Origin: Cutibacterium sp.
GTDB taxonomy: Bacteria > Actinomycetota > Actinomycetes > Propionibacteriales > Propionibacteriaceae
DNA: 64,000 nt
Reading direction: 5' to 3'
Assembly: GCF_030525615.1 (NCBI RefSeq)
Contig: NZ_JAUNEJ010000001.1
Location: forward strand, 620,001-684,000
The notes beneath the pieces were generated by a model. It was not told the DNA's origin. It ran no database searches and saw nothing but the letters and a program-made list of their open reading frames with translations. Position numbers and translations under genes: made by a program. Below, one piece after another: positions 49,718-58,127 of the stretch (the first letter of the stretch is position 1; every line of letters starts with the position of its first letter).

Positions 49718-51193
49718 TTATAACCGGCTAGGCGGAATCACGAGCCTGGCGCACGTTCCCACCCCGTCCGGATTGTTCTCGAGCGTGAAGGTGCCACCGA
49801 GATCCTGGACCAAGGTAGTAACGATCGACAGTCCCAAGGAACTGCGATGCTGGTCGAGTGAGAATCCCTCTGGCAGAGGATTACCGTCGTTGATGATGTC
49901 GACGACAAGCGAATCCTCGACACGATAAGGACGCACGACGACGTTTCCTGACGAGGAATCCAGGCTGTGCTCAATCGCGTTCTGCAACAGCTCCGTTGTC
50001 GCCAAGGACAAGGCTGTAGCGGTCTCAGCGGGAACATCGCCGAAAGTCCCCTCGCGTCGAGCCACGACCGATCCCGACGAGGCGGCGACATCACCGACCA
50101 TATGAAGAATACGATCGGAAACCTCGTCGAAGGCCACCTGCTCCTCGAAGTTCTGGGACAAGATCTCATGCACCACAGCGATAGCTGAAACCCGGCCTAC
50201 GGCCTGTTTGAGAGCCTCCTTGGCGTCTGGGTTGGTCATCCGTCGTGACTGCAGACGCAGCAGAGCGGCCACGGTTTGCAGGTTGTTCTTGACTCGGTGA
50301 TGAATCTCGCGGATCGTCGCGTCCTTGGTGACAAGCTGACGATCTCGATCCCGCAACTCGGTGAGGTCACGGATGAGAATCATCGTCCCGGCCGAAACTT
50401 CGAGTCCATCAAGCCAGGTCTGCAAGGGTATGACTCGGGCACGCAAAGTCGCCTCGGAGTTCTCAATATCGGTTTCGGAAAGCCAACGACCTTCCAGATC
50501 AACGGTGAAGGATTGCCCAACGTCGCGCACCTTGGGACACAGATCCCGGACCGTCGGAATGAAGTATTCGCCGTCCAGATCCCCGGTCAGGCCCAGACGT
50601 CGGAAAGCCGACAGGGCGTTCGGGCTGGCAAACGTCACCATTCCCGTCGATGCGACTCGAATAACACCATCAGTGACCTTGGGGGCCAGCGCGCGATCGG
50701 AGTCCGGGAAGAGCGGAAACCTGCCGTGGTGGAGCATCTCTGAGAGGATGTCGGCGATTTCGAGGTAGTTGTCCTCGGTGGTTCCAGGAGCTCGCACTCC
50801 CATCTGGTTGGTATGTCTCTCAACGACTGCAATGACCTCATCATGTCGGATGAGGGGAATGGCCCAGACATCCACGGGGATACCTGCCGACAGCTTGTTG
50901 TCGCTGGTCTCACACATCTGTGCGCTCATGAACGCCTCGGTCACCAGACTCTCGTCGTCATAGGCGATCGAGTCGCCGACGACGTCATCTTCTAGTGCGG
51001 TCGGACCGGTATCGGGGCGCACCTGAGCGACGGCCCAGAAAACGTTGGGATCCTTGTCGGGAACCCAGAGAATGAGATCAGAAAATGACGTATCAGCCAG
51101 CATCTGCCAGTCGTCAACAAGTTCCTCGAGCCACGTGATGTCAGCAGCAGCGAGAGTAGTTCGTTCAGCGACCAAGCGATTCATGGCAGGCAT
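49718..51193 (-). CDS. pdtaS: sensor histidine kinase, PdtaS type
   Basis: 491 residues, no membrane segment. N-terminal GAF-like domain (about 10-150), a PAS-like domain (about 170-285), HisKA_2 with phospho-acceptor His in EIHHRVKNNLQTVAALLRLQS near 298, and a C-terminal HATPase (ATTELLQNAIEHS, GLSIV). In mycobacteria PdtaS acts with PdtaR, an RNA-binding antiterminator that is encoded elsewhere; none is in this window. Start ATG 51193 may be leaderless. Confidence 0.9.
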   Translation of the reverse strand: MPAMNRLVAERTTLAAADITWLEELVDDWQMLADTSFSDLILWVPDKDPNVFWAVAQVRPDTGPTALEDDVVGDSIAYDDESLVTEAFMSAQMCETSDNKLSAGIPVDVWAIPLIRHDEVIAVVERHTNQMGVRAPGTTEDNYLEIADILSEMLHHGRFPLFPDSDRALAPKVTDGVIRVASTGMVTFASPNALSAFRRLGLTGDLDGEYFIPTVRDLCPKVRDVGQSFTVDLEGRWLSETDIENSEATLRARVIPLQTWLDGLEVSAGTMILIRDLTELRDRDRQLVTKDATIREIHHRVKNNLQTVAALLRLQSRRMTNPDAKEALKQAVGRVSAIAVVHEILSQNFEEQVAFDEVSDRILHMVGDVAASSGSVVARREGTFGDVPAETATALSLATTELLQNAIEHSLDSSSGNVVVRPYRVEDSLVVDIINDGNPLPEGFSLDQHRSSLGLSIVTTLVQDLGGTFTLENNPDGVGTCARLVIPPSRL

Positions 51194-51199
51194 GTCGTC

Positions 51200-51205
51200 A
51201 CTCTA
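51200..51205 (-). promoter_or_regulatory. candidate -10 element (TAGAGT) for leaderless pdtaS
   Basis: On the minus strand TAGAGT ends 6 bases before ATG 51193; no ribosome-binding site is present. Confidence 0.4.
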
Positions 51206-51374
51206 GTGACCAGGATCGGGCCAGTTCCAACCGGCACGAACGTGTCGCCGAATGTGCGCTTCGATTTGGGTCAAGTCCATTCCATACGGCAGAATTGACG
51301 GTCGTTGCCGCGCATCCGCGCGGACCCTCCTTCATCAGTAGGGAGGTTTATGACCCCTCAGGAAGGAGAGCGCC

Positions 51375-51449
51375 ATGGGCAAGACTGGTCGTAAGCGTCG
51401 TGCGCGTCGCAAGAAGGGCGCCAACCACGGCAAGCGTCCCAACGCCTGA
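51375..51449 (+). CDS. 50S ribosomal protein bL37
   Basis: 24 residues, nearly all Arg, Lys and Gly, ending in ANHGKRPNA. The length, composition and ending match the tiny actinobacterial ribosomal protein bL37. AAGGAGAG lies 4-11 bases before ATG 51375. A leader of about 150 bases upstream contains small hairpins (51308-51323 and 51326-51346). Its terminator has been split by the adjacent IS element. Confidence 0.85.
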   Translation: MGKTGRKRRARRKKGANHGKRPNA

Positions 51450-51466
51450 GTTTTTGGGATGACGAA

Positions 51467-51477
51467 GCCCCCATCCC
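51467..51477 (+). terminator. left arm of bL37 terminator, separated by IS insertion
   Basis: GCCCCCATCCC here is the exact complement of GGGATGGGGGC at 52922-52932, which is followed by ATTTTC. Without the 1438-bp IS the two arms would form a GC-rich stem with a T-rich tail directly after the bL37 stop. Confidence 0.7.
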
Positions 51478-51513
51478 ATTGAACTGGCCCCCGAAAGTTG
51501 GACTGGTTTAATT

Positions 51514-52413
51514 CTAGGCGATTAGAGGCGCAAGGGTCTGGCTGCGGTATTGCATCGGGGCCAGGCCCTTGAGTCGTTGTTGGATACGGTCGTTGTTGTA
51601 CCAGTAGATGTAATCATCAAGGGTCTGATAGAACTTTGCCAAGTCGGCAAAAGACTCACCGTGATACATCTCGGTTTTCAAATGTCCGAAGAAGTTTTCC
51701 ATCACCGCGTTGTCGTAGCAGTTGCCTTTGCGTGACATCGACTGCACACCACCAATACTTTTGATGAGTTCGCGCCAGCTGGAATGCTGGTACTGGAACC
51801 CTTGATCCGTATGCACCAGCAAACCCTTTCCTGGAGATTGTTGTGCGATGGCATCACGCAAAGACTGCGACGTAAACGCTGTATTCGGTGAGGTCGACAC
51901 GCTATACGACACGATCGAGTGATCGTATAAGTCCATGATCGGTGACAGATAGACTTTGGTACCAGCAACACGAAACTCCGTGACATCACTGACCCACACC
52001 ATGTTTGGTTTATCGGGTGTGAACTTGTCGATCCAGCACGTTCTTTGCAATGTGGCTGACAGTACCTTTGTATGAGTTGTACTTCTTTTTCACCCTGACC
52101 TTGGATTTCAGCCCTAACTCGTCCATGAGCTTGTAGACCAGCTTATGGTTAACCACCCATCCTTGGCGTCGAAGGTGAGCATGCACCCGTCGGTAACCAT
52201 AACGACGGTTCATCCGCTCGAAGATGTCTCGGATAGCCTGCTTAAGCTGGGCATGTTTGTCAGCTGCGGTGAGGCGTTGTTGGTGATAGAAAAACGTCGA
52301 CCGGGCAAGACCGGCTGCAGCGAGCAGGTCCTCCAGGCGGTGGGTTGACGTGAGGGTGACGATAGCCTCGACTTTTAGCCTCGCCTTTGGTTCCTCAAGT
52401 CCCGCAATTTTTT
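51514..52413 (-). pseudogene. IS3-family transposase OrfB, frameshifted
   Basis: DDE integrase-like transposase read in the -1 frame from the slippery A7 at 52414-52408. The N-terminal half (IFERMNRRYGYRRVHAHL) continues to NVLDR, then an extra base at about 52027 shifts the frame; the rest (FTPDKPNMVWVSDVTEF) resumes one base over. DDE residues are all kept: Asp in VWVSDVTEF, Asp in VHTDQGF, Glu in GHLKTE. So the element was recently active and is probably now inactive, unless this is a sequencing error. Confidence 0.8.
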
Positions 52414-52872
52414 TAGGTATGCGTTTTCTGCCTGCAGTTTCTCTACCTCGCGGCGCAGCCTGTCTTCCTCAGTTATCACCTTCGAAGGTGAACTACCCTT
52501 GGGTCGTCCTTTCGGTTTAGGGCGCAATGCCTGATCACCACCTGTTCGCCAGGCACGGACCCAACTCGTGACAAGCTGGTCGGACGACAACCCGAATTCG
52601 CGGGCAAGATCCATCTTCGACTGTCCTGCGTTAAACCGGTCGACGACTTCCTTTTTCACGTCGAAAGAGAACTGCTGCTTAGTTGGTTTTTTCACAAGAC
52701 ATAGCTTGCCATGAAGCGTGAATCGACGCGCAAGCTTTTTCACCGGGTCCTGGTTGACACCGATTCGCCGCGCCGCTGCCCTGTATCCCATACCTTCCTC
52801 AAACAATTCAACAAGTCGCAGACGCTGATGCTCGGTCAAGGAACTTCGTGCTCTCAAAGAACTACTCCCCAC
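52375..52872 (-). CDS. IS3-family transposase OrfA
   Basis: 165 residues with two helix-turn-helix units (EHQRLRLVELFEEGMGYRA and MDLAREFGLSS) and a C-terminal leucine-zipper-like coil (RREVEKLQAENAYLKKL). Starts at GTG 52872 just inside the right end. Programmed -1 frameshifting at the A7 near its 3' end would make the OrfAB transposase. Confidence 0.88.
   Translation of the reverse strand: MGSSSLRARSSLTEHQRLRLVELFEEGMGYRAAARRIGVNQDPVKKLARRFTLHGKLCLVKKPTKQQFSFDVKKEVVDRFNAGQSKMDLAREFGLSSDQLVTSWVRAWRTGGDQALRPKPKGRPKGSSPSKVITEEDRLRREVEKLQAENAYLKKLRDLRNQRRG
52408..52414 (-). other. slippery sequence for programmed -1 frameshift
   Basis: Run of seven A on the minus strand (positions 52408-52414), read CTA AAA AAA TTG in orfA, at the exact point where the orfB frame takes over. 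This is the usual arrangement in IS3 elements. Confidence 0.7.
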
Positions 52873-52921
52873 TAGTAGGTGTCTGATTTCTCAGTCCAAC
52901 TAATGGGGAGCAGTTCACGGG

Positions 52922-52938
52922 GGGATGGGGGCATTTTC
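52922..52938 (+). terminator. right arm and T-tract of the split bL37 terminator
   Basis: GGGATGGGGGC (52922-52932) followed by ATTTTC. Partner arm is at 51467-51477 on the other side of the IS. Confidence 0.7.
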
Positions 52939-52960
52939 TTGTGAGGTCACATCATGCGCT

Positions 52961-52992
52961 GTGTCTCGTGATTATGCATAGTGTCTCGTGAT
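52961..52992. repeat. short tandem repeat, 20-base period
   Basis: GTGTCTCGTGAT occurs at 52961-52972 and again at 52981-52992, downstream of the anti-sigma gene. Function unknown; possible remnant of an older insertion. Confidence 0.6.
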
Positions 52993-53003
52993 CGCAGGCG
53001 GAA

Positions 53004-53264
53004 TCACGCCTGCCAACGGCACGACACGTGCAACTCAACAATGCGGGTCCTCAACTCTGTTGGCGCAACAACGGTGCGATTACAGCGTTTGAGAGCCCGG
53101 GACACGGCTGCCTCCATGTCTGTCTCGTCCATGCAATTCTCGCAGGCGGCGATGTGACGGCGAAAGGCGTCAGCATCCTGCTCGTTCATCTCGCCATGCA
53201 GGAACTCCTGGAGGTGGTCGATGACCCAACAACAGGATTCTTCGTCCCCAGTTGGCTGCGTCAT
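53004..53264 (-). CDS. rshA: zinc-type anti-sigma factor, RshA/RsrA-like
   Basis: 86 residues. ZAS motif HIAACENC (His-x3-Cys-x2-Cys) near residue 43, with an upstream Cys pair (SCC) near 10-12 and an upstream His (LQEFLHGE). Such proteins hold the sigma factor until thiol oxidation releases zinc. ATG 53264 overlaps the sigma stop (ATGA), ensuring near-equal synthesis. Confidence 0.9.
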   Translation of the reverse strand: MTQPTGDEESCCWVIDHLQEFLHGEMNEQDADAFRRHIAACENCMDETDMEAAVSRALKRCNRTVVAPTELRTRIVELHVSCRWQA

Positions 53265-53965
53265 TGTGATCCCTCCTTTCCTGCACTATTAACCAGTTCC
53301 GCGCGCCCGAGATCTTCTTCGTCGACCTGACCGGCATGGGGGCCAATCCCCCGCGCCCCAGCGACATCAACCAGCTCGTGTCGCAACCTCTTACGGGCTC
53401 GGTTGAGCCGACTCATCACGGTTCCAATCGGTGTGCCCATGATCTCGGCAATTTCTTTATACGCAAATCCCTCGACATCAGCCAGTAAGACAACTTGTCG
53501 GAATTCGTCCGACAGCCCGTCAAGAGCGTCAAGAATCTGTTGGTCGGGTAGACCTTCCAAAGCCTCCACCTCGGCGGACCGAAGACCATTGCTGTCGTGG
53601 GACGCTGCCCGCGCGATCTGCCAGTCCTCGACGTCTTGGTCGTCCGATGTTTGCGGTCTGCGCTGGGCCTTGCGATATGAGTTGATGTAGGTATTCGTCA
53701 GAATGCGATACAGCCAGGCCTTGAGATTAGTTCCGGGCCGAAACTGATGAAAAGAGGCGAACGCCTTCGCATAAGTCTCCTGGACGACATCTTCAGCGTC
53801 GGCAGGATTGCGAGTCATCCGCAGTGCGGCGCCGTAAAGCTGATCGAGATACTCGAGGGCATCACGCTCGAACCGCTCTGCTCTTTCAGCCTCGGTTTCC
53901 TCGGCGACGTCCACGGTGCCCGGCGCGTGTCCGCGTCGATCCATCTTGGGTTCTCGTGTGGTCAT
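53261..53965 (-). CDS. sigH: ECF sigma factor, SigH/SigR type
   Basis: 234 residues from ATG 53965; a further in-frame ATG at 54037 would add 24 residues. Sigma region 2 ([22 protein letters not shown]) and region 4 (PDEFRQ-like [17 protein letters not shown], then [15 protein letters not shown]) match the oxidative/disulfide-stress regulators SigH of Mycobacterium and SigR of Streptomyces. Paired with the RshA-like gene. A SigH-type promoter lies just upstream (54046-54072), so the gene is probably autoregulated; see findings for the alternative start. Confidence 0.9.
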   Translation of the reverse strand: MTTREPKMDRRGHAPGTVDVAEETEAERAERFERDALEYLDQLYGAALRMTRNPADAEDVVQETYAKAFASFHQFRPGTNLKAWLYRILTNTYINSYRKAQRRPQTSDDQDVEDWQIARAASHDSNGLRSAEVEALEGLPDQQILDALDGLSDEFRQVVLLADVEGFAYKEIAEIMGTPIGTVMSRLNRARKRLRHELVDVAGARGIGPHAGQVDEEDLGRAELVNSAGKEGSQ

Positions 53966-54045
53966 CACTGTCAAGCTTAGTGCACAGCGACGACCGGAGC
54001 GGCACCCGGTTCTCGGCTCGGCAAGAACAGCGTTCATAGCCGGTC

Positions 54046-54072
54046 AACACATCACAAAGTGTGATCTATTCC
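54046..54072 (-). promoter_or_regulatory. candidate SigH/SigR-dependent promoter with embedded palindrome
   Basis: On the minus strand GGAAT (complement of 54068-54072) is followed after 19 bases by GTT (complement of 54046-54048), close to the GGAAT-N18/19-GTT consensus. The spacer contains ATCACA-CTT-TGTGAT (palindrome at 54051-54065), which may be a separate operator. Confidence 0.5.
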
Positions 54073-54150
54073 CACCACACATGCGCATCTGACGAAAAAT
54101 ACTGCCCATCTGGCTACCATGGACGCCTTTGGCGCGGTAGACATATGTGC

Positions 54151-54789
54151 ATGAGTATCATCCGAGGCTTGGGCCGGACCATGTTCGCCAGTTACTTCAT
54201 CGTCAAGGGAACAAACTCCGCGATGAAGCCCGATTCTTTCGTTGAGGATGCCGAGCCGGTTGTTGACCGTCTCCTTCCTGTGGTGCAGCGCGCATTGCCG
54301 TCATCTGTCGGCGCTTACATCCCTGAAGACACCAGGACCCTGGTTCGCGCTACCGGCACTGCGCAGGCATTTGGCGGTGTCGCTATGGCGACGGGTCTTG
54401 CCCGTCGTCTCGGTGCTGGGGTTGTCGCCGCCACGATGATTCCGCACGTGCTCGCTTCCATTCCGGACAAGTCCCTTCCGAAGGACGAGCGTGCCGCAGC
54501 CCGGTCAGTCCTGTTGCGAAACATTGCTCTGTTGGGCGGAGCCATGATGGCTTCCCGCGATACCGCTGGTCGTCCCAGCCTGGCTTGGCGCGCTGCTGAC
54601 ACTCAGCGTCGCGTCTCGTCAGCTGCCAGCAGCCAGCGCAAGGCCATCAGCTCCTCCGTTGACGACCTGTCGAAGTCGACTCGCAAGAAACTCAAGAAGG
54701 CCCAGGATCAGGCTCAAAAGGAAATCGCCAAGGCTCAGAAAAAGGCCGAGAAGAAGGCGAAGAAGGCTCAGAAGAAGATTGTTGACTGA
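54151..54789 (+). CDS. DoxX family membrane protein
   Basis: 212 residues from ATG 54151 (ATG 54145 also possible). DoxX core of four membrane segments (about 10-135, with GLGRTMFASYFIVKG and GVAMATGLARRLG). The last 45 residues are a Lys/Ala/Gln-rich helix (KKAQDQAQKEIAKAQKKAEKK) that should be a charged coiled coil in the cytoplasm. In mycobacteria DoxX works with SodA and SseA in thiol-oxidative stress resistance; its position next to SigH/RshA fits that, but no direct evidence is in the sequence. Confidence 0.8.
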   Translation: MSIIRGLGRTMFASYFIVKGTNSAMKPDSFVEDAEPVVDRLLPVVQRALPSSVGAYIPEDTRTLVRATGTAQAFGGVAMATGLARRLGAGVVAATMIPHVLASIPDKSLPKDERAAARSVLLRNIALLGGAMMASRDTAGRPSLAWRAADTQRRVSSAASSQRKAISSSVDDLSKSTRKKLKKAQDQAQKEIAKAQKKAEKKAKKAQKKIVD

Positions 54790-56068
54790 CCAGTACTCCT
54801 GGACCGCCCCGCGAGTCGACCATCGTCTCGCGGGGCGTGTCGTCGTCCCGGGATCGAAGTCCCAGACCAACCGCGCCCTTGTCCTCGCCGCTCTCGGCGA
54901 CGGACCCAGTGTTCTCGACGGTGTTCTCACCTCACGTGACTCTGACCTCATGACCGCAGGGTTGAAGCGCCTCGGTGCGGACATCCAGCCCGCCGGACCG
55001 GCCTCGGTCCGGGTGGTACCTGGTGTGGCACATTCGGGAGGTACGATTGACTGTGGTCTTGCCGGGACCGTCATGAGGTTCCTGCCCGTGGTTGCCGCCC
55101 TTGTGCCGGGAACCACCAGATTTGTTGGTGACAAGCAGGCTTCTCGACGTCCCATCGGACCCGTCCTTGACGGGTTGCGTCAGCTTGGTGTTGCTGTCGA
55201 CGCCGACCAGCTTCCCTTCACCATGACAGCTCCCGAACGCCTGGATGGCCCTGAAGTGACGATTGATTCCTCAACGTCAAGCCAGTTCATCTCAGCGTTA
55301 TTGCTGGCCGCCGCCCATTTTCCGCACGGCATTGATCTTCGCCACGATGGCACGTCGGTGCCGTCCGCTCCCCACATCGCCATGACCTGCGAGATGTTGG
55401 CTGAGCGTGGAGTCACGGTGATTAATGACGAACCCTGCCACTGGGTAGTACGGCCTGGCCCGATTCACGCTCTTGACCACCTTATCGAACCCGATCTCAC
55501 CAATGCTGCCGTTTTCCTCGCTGCGGCCATGGTGGCTGGCGGATCCGTGACGGTACCGGCGTGGCCGGCTTCCACCACACAGCCCGGCGCACAGTTCATC
55601 CGCATCGCCCAGTCAATGGGAGCCTCGGCCACTCATGCCGAAGGGTCGATGACGATAGAAGCGTGCGGATGGCACGACCTCCAACCCATTGATGTTGACC
55701 TGCACGAGGCCAGCGAACTCACCCCTGTGGTCGCTGCCGTGGCCTGCCTTGCCCACGGGCCGTCGCGAATCCGTGGGGTTGCCCATATTCGTGGCCATGA
55801 GACCGATCGTCTTGCCGCTCTTGAGCATGAATTGTCTGGTCTCGGTGCGGTTGTCCGGCAGACCGACGACGGGTTAGAGATCGACGGTCATGGGGCCAAC
55901 TCGCTGCATGGTGGAGTGTTCGGGTGCCATGCCGATCACCGGATGGCTCACGCTGGGGCGCTCTTGGGCTTGGCAGTCGCCGGGATCGAACTCGACGACA
56001 TTGCATGCACATCGAAGACCATGCCACAGTTCCCACAGATGTGGGCTGATCTTGTCAAGGAGGGCTGA
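54782..56068 (+). CDS. aroA: 3-phosphoshikimate 1-carboxyvinyltransferase
   Basis: 428 residues from TTG 54782, which overlaps the DoxX stop; the upstream frame is inside the doxX gene. EPSP synthase of the shikimate pathway. PEP/phosphate-binding GSKSQTNRALV near 24, LGNAGT-type loop GLAGTVMRF near 94, and STSSQFISALLLAA near 162. TTG use without a clear ribosome site makes the start uncertain. Confidence 0.92.
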   Translation: MTDQYSWTAPRVDHRLAGRVVVPGSKSQTNRALVLAALGDGPSVLDGVLTSRDSDLMTAGLKRLGADIQPAGPASVRVVPGVAHSGGTIDCGLAGTVMRFLPVVAALVPGTTRFVGDKQASRRPIGPVLDGLRQLGVAVDADQLPFTMTAPERLDGPEVTIDSSTSSQFISALLLAAAHFPHGIDLRHDGTSVPSAPHIAMTCEMLAERGVTVINDEPCHWVVRPGPIHALDHLIEPDLTNAAVFLAAAMVAGGSVTVPAWPASTTQPGAQFIRIAQSMGASATHAEGSMTIEACGWHDLQPIDVDLHEASELTPVVAAVACLAHGPSRIRGVAHIRGHETDRLAALEHELSGLGAVVRQTDDGLEIDGHGANSLHGGVFGCHADHRMAHAGALLGLAVAGIELDDIACTSKTMPQFPQMWADLVKEG

Positions 56069-57070
56069 GTGTCACCGCGCCGTCTAGCGTCCTCGGGAAT
56101 CGACACCGGCGAGTGGTCCTCCTACGACCGGCCTCGTCGCAGAACCAAACCACGAACCAAACAGCGCCCGGACCACTCGTCACTGCCCATCGGGACCGTC
56201 ATCACGATCGACAGAGGTCGCTATCGTTGCCGTCTTGATAACGGCGTCGAGGTCATTGCCGCCAAGGCACGGCAGCTGGGTCGCAAGGCAGTGATTGTCG
56301 GCGACAAGGTACGTCTTGACGGGGACGTCTCGGGTAGTGAGGGGACACTTGCCAGAATCGTCTACACCGAGCCTCGGGTCACCGTTTTGCGCCGGACAGC
56401 TGACGACACCGACCCTTATGAACGTCCCATCGTCGCCAACGCCGACCAAGTGGTCATCGTCACCGCCCTCGCTGATCCGCCACCGCGCCCAGGAATGATC
56501 GACCGAATCCTGGTGGCCGCTCATGTTGCCGGGGTCTGCCCCATCCTCTGTCTTACGAAAGCCGATCTGGCGTCGGGAGACGATTTCGTCAAACTCTACT
56601 CAACGTTGGGTGTCCCTGTCGTCACCAGCCGACCTGGCAGTGATCTGCGCGACCTGCATGAGCTGCTCAACAGCAAGGTCAGCGTGCTCGTCGGCCATTC
56701 GGGTGTCGGAAAATCGACACTCATCAACGCCTTGATTCCCGGTGCGCACCGAGCCACAGGACACGTCAATGACGTCACCGGGCGCGGCCGACACACCTCC
56801 ACCAGTGCACAGGCCATCCCGTTGCCACAGGGCGGATGGATCATCGACACCCCCGGGGTGCGGTCATTCGGCTTGTCCCACGTCGACCCCGAGGACATCC
56901 TCGCTGGATTCGAAGAACTTGACAAGGTTGCACTCGACTGTCCACGCGGATGCCGCCACGCCGACGACAGCCCCCAATGCGCCATTAATGACGCACTCAT
57001 GGCGGGAATGGTGCAGCAATCTCGGGTGGATTCGCTGCGCCGTCTGCTCAACGCTGCCGCCTCGCGATGA
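56069..57070 (+). CDS. rsgA: ribosome small-subunit GTPase RsgA
   Basis: 333 residues. N-terminal OB domain (about 35-90), circularly permuted GTPase with LTKADL (G4) near 166, GHSGVGKSTLINAL (G1) near 210 and DTPGVR (G3) near 260, then a zinc motif (CPRGCRHADDSPQC) near 290. Assists 30S maturation. GTG 56069 follows AAGGAGGG at 5 bases. Confidence 0.93.
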   Translation: MSPRRLASSGIDTGEWSSYDRPRRRTKPRTKQRPDHSSLPIGTVITIDRGRYRCRLDNGVEVIAAKARQLGRKAVIVGDKVRLDGDVSGSEGTLARIVYTEPRVTVLRRTADDTDPYERPIVANADQVVIVTALADPPPRPGMIDRILVAAHVAGVCPILCLTKADLASGDDFVKLYSTLGVPVVTSRPGSDLRDLHELLNSKVSVLVGHSGVGKSTLINALIPGAHRATGHVNDVTGRGRHTSTSAQAIPLPQGGWIIDTPGVRSFGLSHVDPEDILAGFEELDKVALDCPRGCRHADDSPQCAINDALMAGMVQQSRVDSLRRLLNAAASR

Positions 57071-57315
57071 ACGGCGCGGCGACCGCGGCCTCCTCTGCCG
57101 GTAGAGTTGCAGGAGAGCGACTATTCATACGTGAGGATGTAGCCGGTGAACCGCTACCCGACTACACCTTCAATTGCGAAGAACACACCAACAGCGAGCC
57201 ATCCGGGTTTTGGTGCCCTCAATGCCATTTGCACACCACTAGGGTGAGGATATGGCTGACCACACCGACGATCTCCGTCTGGCACACATCCTTGCCGACG
57301 ATGCCGACTCTTTGA
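57067..57315 (+). CDS. possible small zinc-ribbon-like protein between rsgA and hisN
   Basis: 82-codon frame whose ATG overlaps the rsgA stop (ATGA), as in translationally coupled genes. Contains CEEH near residue 37 and CPQCH near 50, spaced like a small zinc ribbon. The last 21 codons overlap the start of hisN in another frame, which weakens the case. May be real, may be a decayed gene, or chance. Confidence 0.35.
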   Translation: MNGAATAASSAGRVAGERLFIREDVAGEPLPDYTFNCEEHTNSEPSGFWCPQCHLHTTRVRIWLTTPTISVWHTSLPTMPTL

Positions 57316-58040
57316 CCATGTCTCGATTCGGTGCCCGTGACCTGACGGTTTCCACCAAACCTGATCGCTCTGAAGTGACCGACGCCGATCTGGCAGTTGA
57401 AGATTCGGTTCGCCGCACCTTGTCTCGGATGCGCTCCCGGGATGCCGTACATGGTGAGGAACGCGCCGATACTGGAGACAGCCCGCGCCGCTGGATTATC
57501 GATCCGATTGACGGCACCGCGAATTTCCTGCGAGGTGTTCCGGTGTGGGCAACCCTCATCGCGTTAAGTATTGAAGACGACATCGTCGCCTCTGTGGTGT
57601 CGGCTCCAGCCTTGAAACGCCGCTGGTGGGCGTCCAAGGATTCCGGAGCTTGGACCGGGAAGTCACTCGCTTCGGCAACACCCATTCACGTATCGAATGT
57701 GCGTAACCTTAACGACGCTTTCCTGTCCTATTCCTCCCTCCACGGATGGGTGGAAGCCGGCCGTGGCCGTGGGTTTGGCGAATTGATGAGGTCGGTATGG
57801 CGCACCCGAGCATTTGGGGATTTCTGGTCATACATGATGGTGGCCGAGGGAGTAGTTGACCTGGCATGCGAACCGGAATTGGGCCTGCATGACATGGCTG
57901 CTCTTGACGTCATCGTCACCGAGGCTGGTGGAAGATTCACCGGACTTGACGGCAACGATGGTCCCTGGTCGGGAAACGCCATGGCGTCAAACGGATTCCT
58001 TCACGACGAAGCCTTGGCGATGGTCCAGCCTGAGCATTGA
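57252..58040 (+). CDS. hisN: histidinol-phosphatase HisN / inositol monophosphatase family
   Basis: 262 residues. Metal-binding EERADTGD near 73, the diagnostic IIDPIDGTANFLRG near 84 and DMAALDVIVTEAGG near 215. In actinobacteria this subgroup dephosphorylates histidinol phosphate, although the general IMPase family also acts on inositol and other phosphates. GAGG lies 5 bases upstream. Convergent with serA. Confidence 0.85.
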   Translation: MADHTDDLRLAHILADDADSLTMSRFGARDLTVSTKPDRSEVTDADLAVEDSVRRTLSRMRSRDAVHGEERADTGDSPRRWIIDPIDGTANFLRGVPVWATLIALSIEDDIVASVVSAPALKRRWWASKDSGAWTGKSLASATPIHVSNVRNLNDAFLSYSSLHGWVEAGRGRGFGELMRSVWRTRAFGDFWSYMMVAEGVVDLACEPELGLHDMAALDVIVTEAGGRFTGLDGNDGPWSGNAMASNGFLHDEALAMVQPEH

Positions 58041-58127
58041 GCCACGGACTCAACCACTCTAGAGCGATCCCAAAACCGAAGGAGCCACCGCTGAGGGACG
58101 CCCTTTCGTCTCTGCTTTAGCCGGATA

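Larger units (their letters stand above)
51480..52917 (-). mobile_element. IS3-family insertion sequence, 1438 bp
   Basis: Ends are imperfect inverted repeats of about 26 bp beginning TGAACTG and containing AGTTGGACTG (left 51480-51505, right the complement of 52892-52917), with the 5'-TG...CA-3' tips of IS3 elements. Carries orfA and an orfB in the -1 frame. Three or four base target duplications are not apparent (left CCAT, right CGGG). The group looks IS150-like from the orfA type (inference). Confidence 0.85.

Noticed and set aside
54061..54150. Longer start of the DoxX protein
   Set aside because: Would run through the sigH promoter region; the hydrophobic core begins after ATG 54151.
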